This document shows, one piece after another, positions 36,139-44,714 of a stretch of DNA of 64,000 nt; position 1 is the stretch's first letter, and each line of letters opens with the position of its first letter. The translations under genes were made by a program, and so were the position numbers. Where the stretch lies: the NCBI RefSeq assembly GCF_014646515.1, contig NZ_BMNK01000025.1:1-64000 (forward strand), read 5' to 3'. The notes below the pieces were generated by a model that worked only from the letters and a program-made list of their open reading frames with translations, ran no database searches and had not been told where the DNA came from. The stretch is from Nonomuraea glycinis. GTDB taxonomy: Bacteria > Actinomycetota > Actinomycetes > Streptosporangiales > Streptosporangiaceae.

Positions 36139-36169
36139 ATTTAAGATGTATCACGTATGTGGTGCATCA
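36129..36169. promoter_or_regulatory. Three phased direct repeats between hydrolase and MarR genes
   Basis: GATGCATCA (36129-36137), GATGTATCA (36145-36153) and GTGCATCA (36162-36169) recur every 16-17 bases and cover both divergent starts. They are candidate MarR operators. Confidence 0.5.
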
Positions 36170-36177
36170 TGGGACGC

Positions 36178-36606
36178 ATGAACGGGCTGGAGCTGTTTCT
36201 CCTGGGACACAAGCTGATCAGGATCGGTCAGGACGCCATCCCCCGATCGGGGTTCCACGCGCTGACGAACAGCGCGCGGACGATCCTCGTCGACGTCTTC
36301 GAGCATCCGGGCAGCTCGATCAGGGAGGTCACCGAGCGCACCGGTTTCCCGCAGAGCCTGGTGTCCTCCTCGGTGGCCAGGTTCCGCGAGGACGGCCTGG
36401 TGGTCACCGAGACCGACCCCGCGGACCGGCGGCGGACCCTGGTGCGTCCCGCGCCCGGCGTACCGGAGAAGGGGCGGCGCAACGCCGAGAGCATGACCGT
36501 CGACGGCGCCCTGGCCGAGGCGCTGGGCGTGGAGGTGGCGGAGGTCGCCGACCTCGTCGCCACCCTGGACTCCCTCGCCCGCCGGCTGGCCGGCGCGCCG
36601 ACCTGA
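36178..36606 (+). CDS. MarR family transcriptional regulator
   Basis: About 142 residues. LELFLLGHKLIRIGQDAIP begins the dimer helix. SSIREVTERTGFPQSLVSSSVARF is the recognition helix region, and the wing is VVTETDPADRRRTLVRP. ATGs at 36157 and 36169 are alternative starts, but both lie within the repeated operator. Divergent from the alpha/beta hydrolase, which it probably represses. Confidence 0.82.
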   Translation: MNGLELFLLGHKLIRIGQDAIPRSGFHALTNSARTILVDVFEHPGSSIREVTERTGFPQSLVSSSVARFREDGLVVTETDPADRRRTLVRPAPGVPEKGRRNAESMTVDGALAEALGVEVAEVADLVATLDSLARRLAGAPT

Positions 36607-36669
36607 TGCAGGGTTGGGGGGAAGCAGCGCGCGGTTCTCAGGCCGGCGGCGCGACCTGATGGGTGGCGT

Positions 36670-37062
36670 TCATGGCCGCCTCTCATGGGTGAAGAGCCGA
36701 ATCTCCATGTCGTCCGGGTCGATGATGCCGCCGATGAGCCAGCCCGTGCTGCCTTCGGCGATGCCGGAGTGCTCGACGCCGAGCGCGTCCAGGTGGCCGG
36801 CCCAGACGCGCAGGGCCTGCATGGTCGGCACGCCGAAGGACAGCGCGTTGAATCCGGCCAGGCCGGCGGCGCGCTGGGGGTCCTCGCGCAGGGCGAGGGT
36901 GAGGGTCCGGTTCGCGTCGATCAGGGCGACAGCACCCAGCACGCCGTCCTCGATGAACTCGATCGACACTTCGAGGCGAAGCACGCGCGTGTACCACTCC
37001 AGGCTCTTGCCCACATCCGAGACGGGCAGCCTGACATGGTGGAAGCCACCCAGAACAGGCAT
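36670..37062 (-). CDS. VOC family protein (glyoxalase/dioxygenase-like)
   Basis: 130 residues. HHVRLPVSDVGKSLEWYTRVL and the C-terminal GIIDPDDMEIRLFTHE form the two halves of a vicinal-oxygen-chelate fold, with metal ligands expected at His9 and Glu near the C-terminus. GAGGAG lies ten bases before the ATG. No neighbour identifies a substrate. Confidence 0.85.
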   Translation of the reverse strand: MPVLGGFHHVRLPVSDVGKSLEWYTRVLRLEVSIEFIEDGVLGAVALIDANRTLTLALREDPQRAAGLAGFNALSFGVPTMQALRVWAGHLDALGVEHSGIAEGSTGWLIGGIIDPDDMEIRLFTHERRP

Positions 37063-37142
37063 GATCACGCTCCTCTGTGTAGGGCCGTCCTGAAGTGATA
37101 CCCAGACGCCGAGCGTTCCCGAGCGCGTCGATCGTTCGGAGG

Positions 37143-38129
37143 TCAGCTGTCGTGCCGCTCCATCGTGATGAGGACGGTCCCCCGGCTGAGGCCGGACTCG
37201 ATCCGCCGATGCGCCTCGGCGGCCCGGGCCAGGGGGTAGCGCTCGTCGATGGCCGGCCTGATGTGTCCCGCCTCCGCGATCTCCACGAGGAAGCGCAGGT
37301 CCGCGGTTTTGTCGCCGTCCTTCCGCAGGCCGGTGAACGCGACGCCGGCCCGCTTGTCGCCGAACCACCGCGTCCACAGCGATTGGCGGAAGATCGCCGG
37401 TGAGGGCACGGTGGTCAGATAGACCCCGCCGCTCTTCAGGACGCGTTCGCACCGCGCGAACGAGCTCTTGCCGGCCGCGTCGAAGACGACGTCGTAGCTC
37501 CGGCTCGCGCGGGTGAAGTCCTCCGTGACGTAGTCGACGACCTCGTCGGCGCCGTAGGAGGCCACCAGATCCAGTTTGGCGGTGCTGCACACCCCGACGA
37601 CCCGCGCTCCGAAGTGCTTGGCCAGTTGCACCGCCGCCAGCCCCACCTGCCCGGACGCTCCGTTGATGAGGATCTCCTGCCCCTGCCGGAGGTGCGCGTG
37701 GTCCCTGAGGAAGGGCAGCGCGGTCAGCACTCCCCCGCTGAGGGAGGCGGCCTCGTCGTAGGACAGGTTGGCTGGCGCCATGACCAGGGGCCCGTCCGCG
37801 GGCACGCGGACATATTCGGCGTGCGCGCCGAACGTGGCACCGGTGGCGCCCAGGACCCGGTCTCCTACGGCGAACCGGCTCACGTCCTTGCCGACCGCCA
37901 CGACCTCCCCGGCGAAGTCGGCGCCCAGCGTCTTCGCCTTCGGCTTCGTGAGGCCGGTGAACAGCCGGGAGTATCTCGGCGTGCCCGCCCGGAAGGTGGC
38001 GTCCGCCGCCGACACCGGTGCCGCGCCCACCTTCACCAGCACGTCCTTGTCTCCGGGCTGCGGGGTTTCGACGTCTTCCACCCGGAGAACCTCGGGTAAG
38101 CCGTAGGTGTCGTAGATGGCGGCTCTCAT
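37143..38129 (-). CDS. NAD(P)-dependent medium-chain dehydrogenase (quinone oxidoreductase-like)
   Basis: 328 residues. GroES-like N-domain with LGADFAGEVVAVGKDV, then a Rossmann domain with INGASGQVGLAAVQLAKHFG. Cys and His zinc ligands of classical ADH are lacking, so it belongs to the zinc-free QOR group that reduces enones or quinones. The ATG at 38129 has AAAGG at workable distance; the one at 38138 abuts it. It follows a small XRE regulator gene by 16 bases and is likely in its operon. Confidence 0.86.
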   Translation of the reverse strand: MRAAIYDTYGLPEVLRVEDVETPQPGDKDVLVKVGAAPVSAADATFRAGTPRYSRLFTGLTKPKAKTLGADFAGEVVAVGKDVSRFAVGDRVLGATGATFGAHAEYVRVPADGPLVMAPANLSYDEAASLSGGVLTALPFLRDHAHLRQGQEILINGASGQVGLAAVQLAKHFGARVVGVCSTAKLDLVASYGADEVVDYVTEDFTRASRSYDVVFDAAGKSSFARCERVLKSGGVYLTTVPSPAIFRQSLWTRWFGDKRAGVAFTGLRKDGDKTADLRFLVEIAEAGHIRPAIDERYPLARAAEAHRRIESGLSRGTVLITMERHDS

Positions 38130-38145
38130 GAGAAGCATCCTTTCG

Positions 38146-38376
38146 TTAGGGGCCGGCCTCGTCGCCGGGGTACTGGAAGACCTCGTCGAGCGGCACGTTG
38201 AACACTCTGGCGATCTGGAACGCCACTTCCAGCGAGGGTGAGTAACGCCCCTGCTCGATGGCGATGATGGTCTGCCGGGTCACCCCGACGCGGGCCGCCA
38301 GTTCGGCCTGCGTCATCTCCTCCCGGGTGAAGCGCAGGTAGCGGATCGTGTTGGTGATCTTGGTGGGCTTGGCCAT
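38146..38376 (-). CDS. Small XRE-type helix-turn-helix regulator
   Basis: 76 residues, almost all helix-turn-helix: REEMTQAELAARVGVTRQTI then AIEQGRYSPSLEVAFQIARV and FNVPLDEVFQY. This is the YozG/HipB-like group usually paired with a membrane protein, as it is here with the gene two bases upstream. It probably controls the promoter at 38823-38851. Confidence 0.85.
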   Translation of the reverse strand: MAKPTKITNTIRYLRFTREEMTQAELAARVGVTRQTIIAIEQGRYSPSLEVAFQIARVFNVPLDEVFQYPGDEAGP

Positions 38377-38378
38377 GC

Positions 38379-38786
38379 CTAGAAGCCCCGGCGATAGGCG
38401 ACGATCTTCACGATCGAGGAGACGAGCGCGTCGAGGACGAACGCCAGGTAGAGGGCGTTGGCGATCCAGAAGTGCGCGAATCCCGCCAGGGTCAGCAGGA
38501 GTGCGCCGGCGGCGCCCGCCGCGAGCACGAAGTAGCCGGCTTGGGTGCCGTACCGGAAGATGCCGACGTCGCGCTCGTCGCGGCGGTCGGCGCCCCTGGG
38601 CAGCAGGGTGCCGGCGACGATGTTCGCCAGGATTCCGGCACCGACGGCGATGAGCAGCGGCCGTACATAGGCGCCCTCCGCGGCCGAGGCGCCGGCCGGC
38701 TGCCCGAACACGATCACGGCGTAGACCGCGGGCACGACGGCCGCGATCACGGCGTAGACCCACGCCCGCTTCTCCTCGTACGACAT
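38379..38786 (-). CDS. Small membrane protein (DUF2178-like) paired with XRE regulator
   Basis: 135 residues with four hydrophobic segments (about 12-30, 40-60, 82-102 and 105-125) and the cytoplasmic loop RGADRRDERDVGIFRYGTQ, typical of the partner proteins encoded beside small XRE regulators. The function is unknown. The ATG at 38786 has GGGGGA upstream, and the start of the longer frame lies upstream of the promoter. Confidence 0.75.
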   Translation of the reverse strand: MSYEEKRAWVYAVIAAVVPAVYAVIVFGQPAGASAAEGAYVRPLLIAVGAGILANIVAGTLLPRGADRRDERDVGIFRYGTQAGYFVLAAGAAGALLLTLAGFAHFWIANALYLAFVLDALVSSIVKIVAYRRGF

Positions 38787-38797
38787 GCCGTCCCCCG

Positions 38798-38862
38798 TGT
38801 AAAGAATCGTTGACACCCTCGAAATGTAAAGCCCACCGAACCTGATGTCAATAATCTTTAAC
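38798..38862 (-). promoter_or_regulatory. Promoter and imperfect inverted repeat upstream of the membrane-protein/XRE operon
   Basis: On the minus strand TTGACA (38851-38846) and TACATT (38828-38823) have the ideal 17-base spacing. TAAAGAATCGTTGAC (38799-38813) and, on the other strand, TAAAGATTATTGAC within 38847-38862 are inverted copies of one half-site flanking the promoter. They are candidate XRE operators. Confidence 0.55.
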
Positions 38863-38941
38863 TTGCCCGTTTGCCGCACCCCTTCAGACGAGATACCGTC
38901 ATCATTTGAATGATGGGAACATCGGAATGAGGAGGAATGCC

Positions 38942-40120
38942 ATGGACGGCGTACCGGAGATCGACCTGAGTGATCTCGGCGTGCTGGAGGATCCGCTCGC
39001 CGCCTACGGGCGCGCGCGGGAGCAGTCGCCGGTGGCCCGGCTCATCGCCCCCGGTTTCGGCACGATGTGGGCCGTGACCCGCCATGCCGACGCCAAGGCG
39101 ATGCTGGCCGACCCCCGCTTCCGGCTGAGCTCGGCCAGCTTCATGCGCCCGGAGGTGCCCGAGGAGTACCTCGTCTACATGCGGACCATGCAGGAGATGG
39201 ACGGCGCCGAGCACCTGCGCCTGCGCAGGCTGGTGGCGCCCGCGTTCACCCCGCGCCGCATCGCCTGGTTCCGGTCGCGGATCGAGCGGATCGTCGACGG
39301 CCTGATGGACGACCTGACCGCGGACGGAAGCCCGGTGGATCTGCTGGCCGACTTCGCACGGCCGCTGCCCATCGACGTGATCTGCGAGCTGGTCGGCATC
39401 CCCGAGGCCGACCGCGCCCAGTGGCGGGAGTACGGCGCGGCCGTCGCCTCGGGCTCAGGCGAGAAGCTGGCCAAGGCCATCCCCGGCATCATGGAGGGCG
39501 CGAAGCAGGCCATCGCCCGGCGGCGGCAGGAGCCCGGCCCCGACCTGATCTCCGACCTGATCCGGGTCCAGGAGGACGACGGCGACCGGCTGGGGGACGC
39601 CGAGCTCGTCACCTTGGTGTGGCAGCTCGTGCTGGCCGGGCAGACGCCGATCAACCTCATCGTCAACGCCGTCGCGACCCTGCTCACCCATCCGGACCAG
39701 CTCGGCGCGCTGCGCGCCGACCCCGCTCTCCTGCCCCGCGCGGTGGAGGAGCTGACCCGCTGGTGCGGGCCCCAACTGCTCGCCATCCCGCGCTTCCCGA
39801 GCGAGGACGTCGAGGTCGGCGGCGTGCCGATCCCCAAGGGCGTGCCCGTCACGGCCGCCATCGGGTGCGCCAACCGCGACCCGCGCGTCTATCCCGACCC
39901 CGACCGGCTCGATCTCCGCCGCGACCCCGAATCGTCAGGACATCTCGCGTACGCTCACGGCCCGCACTTCTGCCTCGGCGCCCCGCTGGCCAGGCTGGAG
40001 ACGGAGGTCGCGCTCGGCGCGCTGCTGCGCCGCTTCCCCGGCCTCAGCCTCGCCTCTCCCTCGGCGCGCCTGCCCGATCCCGGCACCTGGCGCCTGGCGT
40101 CACTTCCCGTCACCGTCTAG
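38942..40120 (+). CDS. Cytochrome P450
   Basis: 392 residues, soluble bacterial type. The heme loop is AYAHGPHFCLG with Cys344; Tyr337 replaces the usual Phe. The K-helix E-x-x-R is ELTR (270-273). The I-helix reads AGQTP (232-236) where most P450s have A-G-x-[DE]-T-[TS], so the acid of the proton-delivery pair is absent. AGGAGG precedes the ATG. It stands alone, without ferredoxin, divergent from the XRE operon. Possible roles are monooxygenation with atypical proton delivery, peroxygenation or binding only. Confidence 0.9.
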   Translation: MDGVPEIDLSDLGVLEDPLAAYGRAREQSPVARLIAPGFGTMWAVTRHADAKAMLADPRFRLSSASFMRPEVPEEYLVYMRTMQEMDGAEHLRLRRLVAPAFTPRRIAWFRSRIERIVDGLMDDLTADGSPVDLLADFARPLPIDVICELVGIPEADRAQWREYGAAVASGSGEKLAKAIPGIMEGAKQAIARRRQEPGPDLISDLIRVQEDDGDRLGDAELVTLVWQLVLAGQTPINLIVNAVATLLTHPDQLGALRADPALLPRAVEELTRWCGPQLLAIPRFPSEDVEVGGVPIPKGVPVTAAIGCANRDPRVYPDPDRLDLRRDPESSGHLAYAHGPHFCLGAPLARLETEVALGALLRRFPGLSLASPSARLPDPGTWRLASLPVTV

Positions 40121-40172
40121 CCCCCGCGGCGGCACCGGCCTGATCGCGGTGCGGAGAGCCGGTGTGCCCAAG

Positions 40173-40207
40173 GCGTCTCGACCGCCTGATGGCGGTGGTC
40201 GAGACGC
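40173..40207. terminator. Hairpin between P450 and SpoIIE phosphatase genes
   Basis: GCGTCTCGACCGCC (40173-40186) pairs with GGCGGT-ggt-CGAGACGC (40191-40207) around a TGAT loop, 14 pairs with a three-base bulge, between convergent genes. Confidence 0.75.
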
Positions 40208-40247
40208 GCCCAGGGAACCGCTTGGGCCGCGGGCGGCCGGGCGCCTG

Positions 40248-41468
40248 TCACATCATGAGGGCGACGTGCCGGCCGGCCTGCCACTCCACGGTCAGCACGG
40301 TGGCGTCGTCCTGGAGCCGCCCGTGCTGGTGCCGCAGGATCGACTGGATCAGCCGCCGCAGGGTCTCCGGCGCGGACATCCCGTCCGCCTCGTGCCGCAC
40401 GATGAACTCGATGAACCGGTCCAGCCCGAACATCTCCCCCTCCGGGCTCTGGGCCTCGATGATGCCGTCGGTGTAGAAGAGCAGCCGGTCGCCGCGATGG
40501 AGCTGATAGCGCTCGATCCCGGACGGCGTTCCTATCCTGAACCCCATCGGGGGCGCGGGAACCTTGCTCTCCAGCGTGGCGGCCAGGCGGCCGTCGCGGA
40601 TGACCAGCGGCGGGTGATGCCCGCGGTTGACCCAGGTGAGCTCACCGGTGGTCATGTCCAGATCGGCCAGGATGCCGGTGGCGAAGCGGGTCTGGCCGAA
40701 CTGCTCGGCGATCGCCTCGTCGATCGCCTCGCTGGTGGTGAGCAGGTCCACCCCCTGGAGCCGGCTGTTGCGGCAGGCCCCCATGGCGATGGTCGCGGTC
40801 AGCCCGGACGTCAGGTCGTGGCCCATCGCGTCCAGGATCGTCAGGTGCAGGAGGTCCCCGGTGATGCCGTAGTCGAAGGCGTCGCCGCCCACCTGGTAGG
40901 CGGGTTCGAGCGCGCCGCCGAGCACCACCTTGTCGTTGGCGAAGCTGCCGTTCGGCAGGAGGTTCCACAGCACCTCGGCCGACAGGGTCATCGGCTCGGT
41001 GCGGACCAGCTGGGCGTAGGTGTCGCTGGAGTGGCGCTTGCTGACGACCATCAGGGAGAGGAGCGTGCCGAGGCGTTTCATCCGCCACTCGGTGGTCTCG
41101 TCCGAGCGGTGGGTGATCGCGCCGACCACCCCGACCCGTTCGGTGCCGTCGAGCAGCGGCGTCCACAGCCGCACCGCGTCCGGATCGTCGGCCTTGTTCA
41201 GCGGGGCTCTGACGAGCGTGATGTCGCGGAAGGCCCGACCGGCGACGGTGCCGTCGACGCGCAGCCGCGAGAGCGGCTCACCCGCCGCATCGGTCTGCCC
41301 GGGCAGGGGTACGAGAAACTCCGACTGCAGATCCGCCACGTAAATCTGGGTATTGGTGAAACCGGCGTAGCCGGCGTGCTGGGCGACCAGGGGGACGACG
41401 TCCTCCAGGGTCGCGGTGTGACTGGCCCGCAGGAGACCGCCGAGCATGCGTTCGCCGTCGCTCAGCAT
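40248..41468 (-). CDS. SpoIIE-type PP2C serine phosphatase with GAF-like domain
   Basis: 406 residues. Residues about 15-170 look like a GAF sensor domain, followed by a PPM/SpoIIE catalytic domain. Metal-binding motifs include VGGDAFDYGI, ILDAMGHDLTSG and FYTDGIIEA, with the C-terminal DDATVLTVEW. Such enzymes act in partner-switching control of sigma factors or in stress signalling by dephosphorylating anti-anti-sigma factors. No anti-sigma or STAS gene adjoins it. Confidence 0.88.
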   Translation of the reverse strand: MLSDGERMLGGLLRASHTATLEDVVPLVAQHAGYAGFTNTQIYVADLQSEFLVPLPGQTDAAGEPLSRLRVDGTVAGRAFRDITLVRAPLNKADDPDAVRLWTPLLDGTERVGVVGAITHRSDETTEWRMKRLGTLLSLMVVSKRHSSDTYAQLVRTEPMTLSAEVLWNLLPNGSFANDKVVLGGALEPAYQVGGDAFDYGITGDLLHLTILDAMGHDLTSGLTATIAMGACRNSRLQGVDLLTTSEAIDEAIAEQFGQTRFATGILADLDMTTGELTWVNRGHHPPLVIRDGRLAATLESKVPAPPMGFRIGTPSGIERYQLHRGDRLLFYTDGIIEAQSPEGEMFGLDRFIEFIVRHEADGMSAPETLRRLIQSILRHQHGRLQDDATVLTVEWQAGRHVALMM

Positions 41469-41678
41469 GCGGCACGCCTCCCTGCCGTGGTCATTTTCTT
41501 CCGGGTTGTCATACCCGGGGCCCCTGCTGTCACGCTCGTTTCCCGCCCTGTCTACCCTCCCGCCCCGGCGAGCGTCCCGGCGGCTTCACGTACGAGAAAT
41601 GACACCACCCTCACCGGCGAGGAGAAGCTCAGAGCGGCCGTCCACGCAGGGGAGGCCGCGACCCCGTAGCCTTTGCTG

Positions 41679-42530
41679 ATGCACATTGGGGTGAACGTTC
41701 CGAATTTCGGGCCAGGCGCCGATCCTGACACGCTGCGGCGCTGGGCGCAGACGGTCGAAGGGCTCGGCTACGACCTGCTCATGTTGTCCGATCACGTGGT
41801 GGTGACGCCAGATGTGGCCGAGCAGTATCCCGCGCCGTTCTATGAGCCTTTCACCACGCTGGCCTGGCTCGCCGGGATCACCCAGCGGGTCAAGCTCGGC
41901 ACCACTGTGCTCATCGTCCCGTACCGGCATCCGCTGCTCGTCGCCCGGATGGCCGCCAACCTGCACCAGCTCAGCGGCAGGCGGCTGGTGCTGGGTGTGG
42001 GGGTCGGCTGGGCGCGGCAGGAGTTCGAGGCGCTCGACGTCCCGTTCAAGCAGCGTGGCAAGCTGACCGACGACCACATCGGGGCCATGCGCGCCGCCTG
42101 GGCCGACGAAGGCGACTACGGCCCCGGTCGCATCCCGATCTGGGTTGGCGGCAACAGCGACGCCGGGCTGCGCCGGGCGGTACGCCTGGGCGACGCGTGG
42201 CATCCGCTGCGCTTCACGTTGCCCTGGCTGCGTGGCGCGCTGGATCGGCTCAAGGTCATCGCCGACGAGCTGGAGCGCCCGGTGCCGCCGGTGGTCCCGC
42301 GCATCATCCTGCGGCTCACCACCACGCCGGTCACCGGGCCCGACCGGTCGGCCGGTGAGGGCACCATCGAGCAGATCCTCGACGACCTCGAACAGCTGCA
42401 CGGGCTCGGCGCCGGCACCGTGGTCCTCGATCCCTTCAACGGCGACCCGCACGAGACCGGCCACCCCGAGGTGGCCTGGGAAGCTCTCGCGGCGGTCGCC
42501 GCCCACCGACCCCGAATGGAGACCTCATGA
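41679..42530 (+). CDS. LLM class F420-dependent oxidoreductase
   Basis: 283 residues. The TIM-barrel luciferase-like family is marked by IGVNVPNFGPG, LLMLSDHVVVTPD, LGTTVLIVPYRHPLLVARMAANL and LVLGVGVGWARQEFEAL. The last is the signature of the TIGR03619-type F420-dependent group. The ATG at 41679 is chosen for alignment with family N-termini; a TTG at 41673 is upstream. It overlaps the nucleoside deaminase gene by four bases. Confidence 0.85.
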   Translation: MHIGVNVPNFGPGADPDTLRRWAQTVEGLGYDLLMLSDHVVVTPDVAEQYPAPFYEPFTTLAWLAGITQRVKLGTTVLIVPYRHPLLVARMAANLHQLSGRRLVLGVGVGWARQEFEALDVPFKQRGKLTDDHIGAMRAAWADEGDYGPGRIPIWVGGNSDAGLRRAVRLGDAWHPLRFTLPWLRGALDRLKVIADELERPVPPVVPRIILRLTTTPVTGPDRSAGEGTIEQILDDLEQLHGLGAGTVVLDPFNGDPHETGHPEVAWEALAAVAAHRPRMETS

Positions 42531-42952
42531 ACCAGGACGACGAGCACTTCCTCCGCAGGGCCATCGAGCTGGCCACCTCCGCCAGGCAGGCCGGCAACCC
42601 GCCCTTCGGGTCGCTGCTGGTGAGCAAGGACGGCAAGGTGATCGCCGAGGAGCGCAACACCAGCCTCGCCGACTCCGACATCACCGCGCACCCCGAGCTG
42701 AAGCTCGCCCGATGGGCGGCACGCGAGCTCGACGCCGACGCCGCGGCCGGCACCACCATGTACACCAGCTGCCAGCCGTGCGGCATGTGCACGGGCGCCA
42801 TCGAGCGCTCCGGCCTCGGTCGCGTCGTGTTCGCGCTCTCCGGCGAGCAGCTCAACGGTCTCAAGCCGGGCGGCGGCTTCCCGCAGGTCCCCCACGAGGG
42901 CCCGGCGCTCTACGAGGAGGCCCGCGCCGCGGTCGACGGCTACTACACCTGA
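42527..42952 (+). CDS. Cytidine/deoxycytidylate deaminase-family protein (nucleoside deaminase)
   Basis: 141 residues. Zinc ligands are in AHPELKLA, where the usual H-A-E is H-P-E, and in SCQPCGMCTGAI (P-C-x-x-C). The N-terminal FLRRAIELATSARQAGNPPFGSLLV is that of guanine- or cytosine-deaminase-like members. ATGA overlap with the LLM oxidoreductase suggests joint work on one heterocyclic substrate. Confidence 0.86.
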   Translation: MNQDDEHFLRRAIELATSARQAGNPPFGSLLVSKDGKVIAEERNTSLADSDITAHPELKLARWAARELDADAAAGTTMYTSCQPCGMCTGAIERSGLGRVVFALSGEQLNGLKPGGGFPQVPHEGPALYEEARAAVDGYYT

Positions 42953-43020
42953 GCCAGGACGGCTGTCGATTCGCGGGGCGGTCGTTCGTATAGAAGGTGA
43001 GAGCAAGGAGGACATCCGCG

Positions 43021-43359
43021 ATGAAGCAGTATCTGCTCAGCATCTATCAGCCCGACGGCGACCCGCCGCCGCCCGAGGTCCTGGAGCCGGTGATGCGCGA
43101 TCTCGCAGCGCTCAACGACGAGCTCCGGGCCGCGGGCGCCTGGGTCTTCGCCGCCGGGCTGCACCCGCCGGGCACCGCCACCGTGCTGCGCCCGCAGGCG
43201 GGCGAGGTGCTCATGACCGACGGGCCGTTCACCGAGGGTAAGGAGCACCTGGGCGGTTTCACCATCATCCAGGCGCCCGATCTCGACGCCGCTCTCGTGT
43301 GGGGCCGCAAGCTCGCCCGCGTCACGACGCTGCCGATCGAGGTGCGGCCGTTCCAGTGA
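43021..43359 (+). CDS. YciI-like DGPF-domain protein
   Basis: 112 residues. The MTDGPFTEGKEHLGGFTIIQ stretch contains the DGPF motif, and MKQYLLSIYQPDGDPP begins the ferredoxin-like fold. AAGGAGG precedes the ATG well. It overlaps the following ECF sigma factor gene by GTGA; DGPF proteins are the known genomic partners of ECF42 sigma factors, perhaps as their regulators. Confidence 0.88.
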   Translation: MKQYLLSIYQPDGDPPPPEVLEPVMRDLAALNDELRAAGAWVFAAGLHPPGTATVLRPQAGEVLMTDGPFTEGKEHLGGFTIIQAPDLDAALVWGRKLARVTTLPIEVRPFQ

Positions 43360-44579
43360 CGCCTCTCTCGGCGATCGAGAGCGTCTTCACCGAGGAGTAC
43401 GGGCGCGCGGTCGCTGTCCTGGTCCGCGTCTTCGGCGACATCGACATCGCCGAAGAGGCGGTCCAGGACGCCTTCACCGTCGCCGTGCGCCGCTGGCCCG
43501 CCGAGGGGCTGCCGCCGAGCCCGGCGGGCTGGATCATCACCACCGCCCGCAACCGGGCCGTCGACCGCCTGCGGCGTGAGTCCTCCCGCGAGGACCGCCA
43601 CGCCCAGGCCGCCCTGGTGTACGCCCGCGACGAACCCGTGGAGGAGGGGCCCGTGCGCGACGACCGGCTACGCCTGATCTTCACCTGCTGTCATCCGGCG
43701 CTCGCCCGGGCCGCCCAGGTCGCCCTGACGCTGCGGCTGCTGGGCGGGCTCACCACCGCCGAGATCGCCCGCGCCTTCCTGGTGCCGGAGCCGACCATGG
43801 CCCAGCGCCTGGTGCGCGCCAAGGGCAAGATCCGCGACGCCCGCATCCCGTACCGGATCCCGTACGAGGCCGACCTGCCCGACCGCCTCCAGGCCGTGCT
43901 GGCCGTCATCTACCTGATCTTCAACGAGGGTTACCTGGCCGGCTCCGGGGACCGGCCGGTCCGCGAGGAGCTGTGCGCCGAGGCCGTCCGACTCGGACGG
44001 CTCCTGGCCGAGCTCATGCCGGACGAGCCCGAGGTCACCGGGCTGCTCGCGCTCATGCTCCTCCTGGAGTCGCGCCGCCCCGCCCGCGTCTCGCCGGACG
44101 GCGACCTCGTCCTGCTCGCCGACCAGGACCCCGGCCTCTGGGACCGGGAGCTGATCGCGGAGGGCCGGCAGTTGGTACGGCGCTGCCTGCGCCGCGGCCG
44201 GCCCGGGCGCTACCAGATCCAGGCGGCCGTCAACGCCGTGCACAGCGAGCCGCCCACGGACTGGAGGCAGATCGTCCTGCTGTACGACCAGCTCATGGCG
44301 ATCGCCCCGAGCCCGATCGTGGCACTCAACCGGGCCGTGGCGGTGGCCGAGGTCGACGGCCCGCAGGCCGCGCTCACTCTCGTCGACGACCTGGATCTCG
44401 GCGGTTACCACCTGTTCCACGCCATCCGCGCCGACCTGCTGCGCCGGCTGGATCGCGCCGAGGAGGCGGCGGCCGCCTACGACGCGGCCATCGCCGGCAC
44501 CGCGAACGAGGCCGAGCGAGCCTTCCTGCGGCGCGCCCGGCAGGAGCTCGGCCGGGGGTCATCGGGTGTCGCTCTGTGA
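43356..44579 (+). CDS. ECF sigma factor, ECF42-like with C-terminal extension
   Basis: 407 residues. Region 2 is VFTEEYGRAVAVLVRVFGDI through PAGWIITTARNRAVDRLRRE; region 4 is ALTLRLLGGLTTAEIARAFL followed by MAQRLVRAKGKIRDA. The 220-residue C-terminal extension (AVIYLIFNEGYLAGSG, QIQAAVNAVHSE, IVALNRAVAVAEVDGP, YHLFHAIRADLL) is TPR-like, as in ECF42. GTGA overlap with a DGPF gene supports this group. No anti-sigma gene is present. Confidence 0.9.
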   Translation: MTPLSAIESVFTEEYGRAVAVLVRVFGDIDIAEEAVQDAFTVAVRRWPAEGLPPSPAGWIITTARNRAVDRLRRESSREDRHAQAALVYARDEPVEEGPVRDDRLRLIFTCCHPALARAAQVALTLRLLGGLTTAEIARAFLVPEPTMAQRLVRAKGKIRDARIPYRIPYEADLPDRLQAVLAVIYLIFNEGYLAGSGDRPVREELCAEAVRLGRLLAELMPDEPEVTGLLALMLLLESRRPARVSPDGDLVLLADQDPGLWDRELIAEGRQLVRRCLRRGRPGRYQIQAAVNAVHSEPPTDWRQIVLLYDQLMAIAPSPIVALNRAVAVAEVDGPQAALTLVDDLDLGGYHLFHAIRADLLRRLDRAEEAAAAYDAAIAGTANEAERAFLRRARQELGRGSSGVAL

Positions 44580-44714
44580 TCAGGCGAGCTCAGGTCCTCT
44601 TCGTTGATCGTCGCGACCATGTCGCTGAGGTGGATGCCGCTACGGCTGTACGACATCAGGCACCGGTCAGAATACGAGCGCGTTGAGCCGCGCGTTACTA
44701 CGCCCGCGTGGCGA
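44580..44714. other. Spacer between convergent genes
   Basis: This 135-base region between the sigma factor stop and the SDR stop shows no convincing gene; GAGCGCGTTGAGCCGCGCG near 44680 could form a small stem. Confidence 0.3.

Noticed and set aside
44580..44714. Leftward frame beginning MSYSRSGIHLSDMVATINEE
   Set aside because: It runs into the antisense of the sigma-factor gene, has no ribosome-binding site and matches nothing I know.
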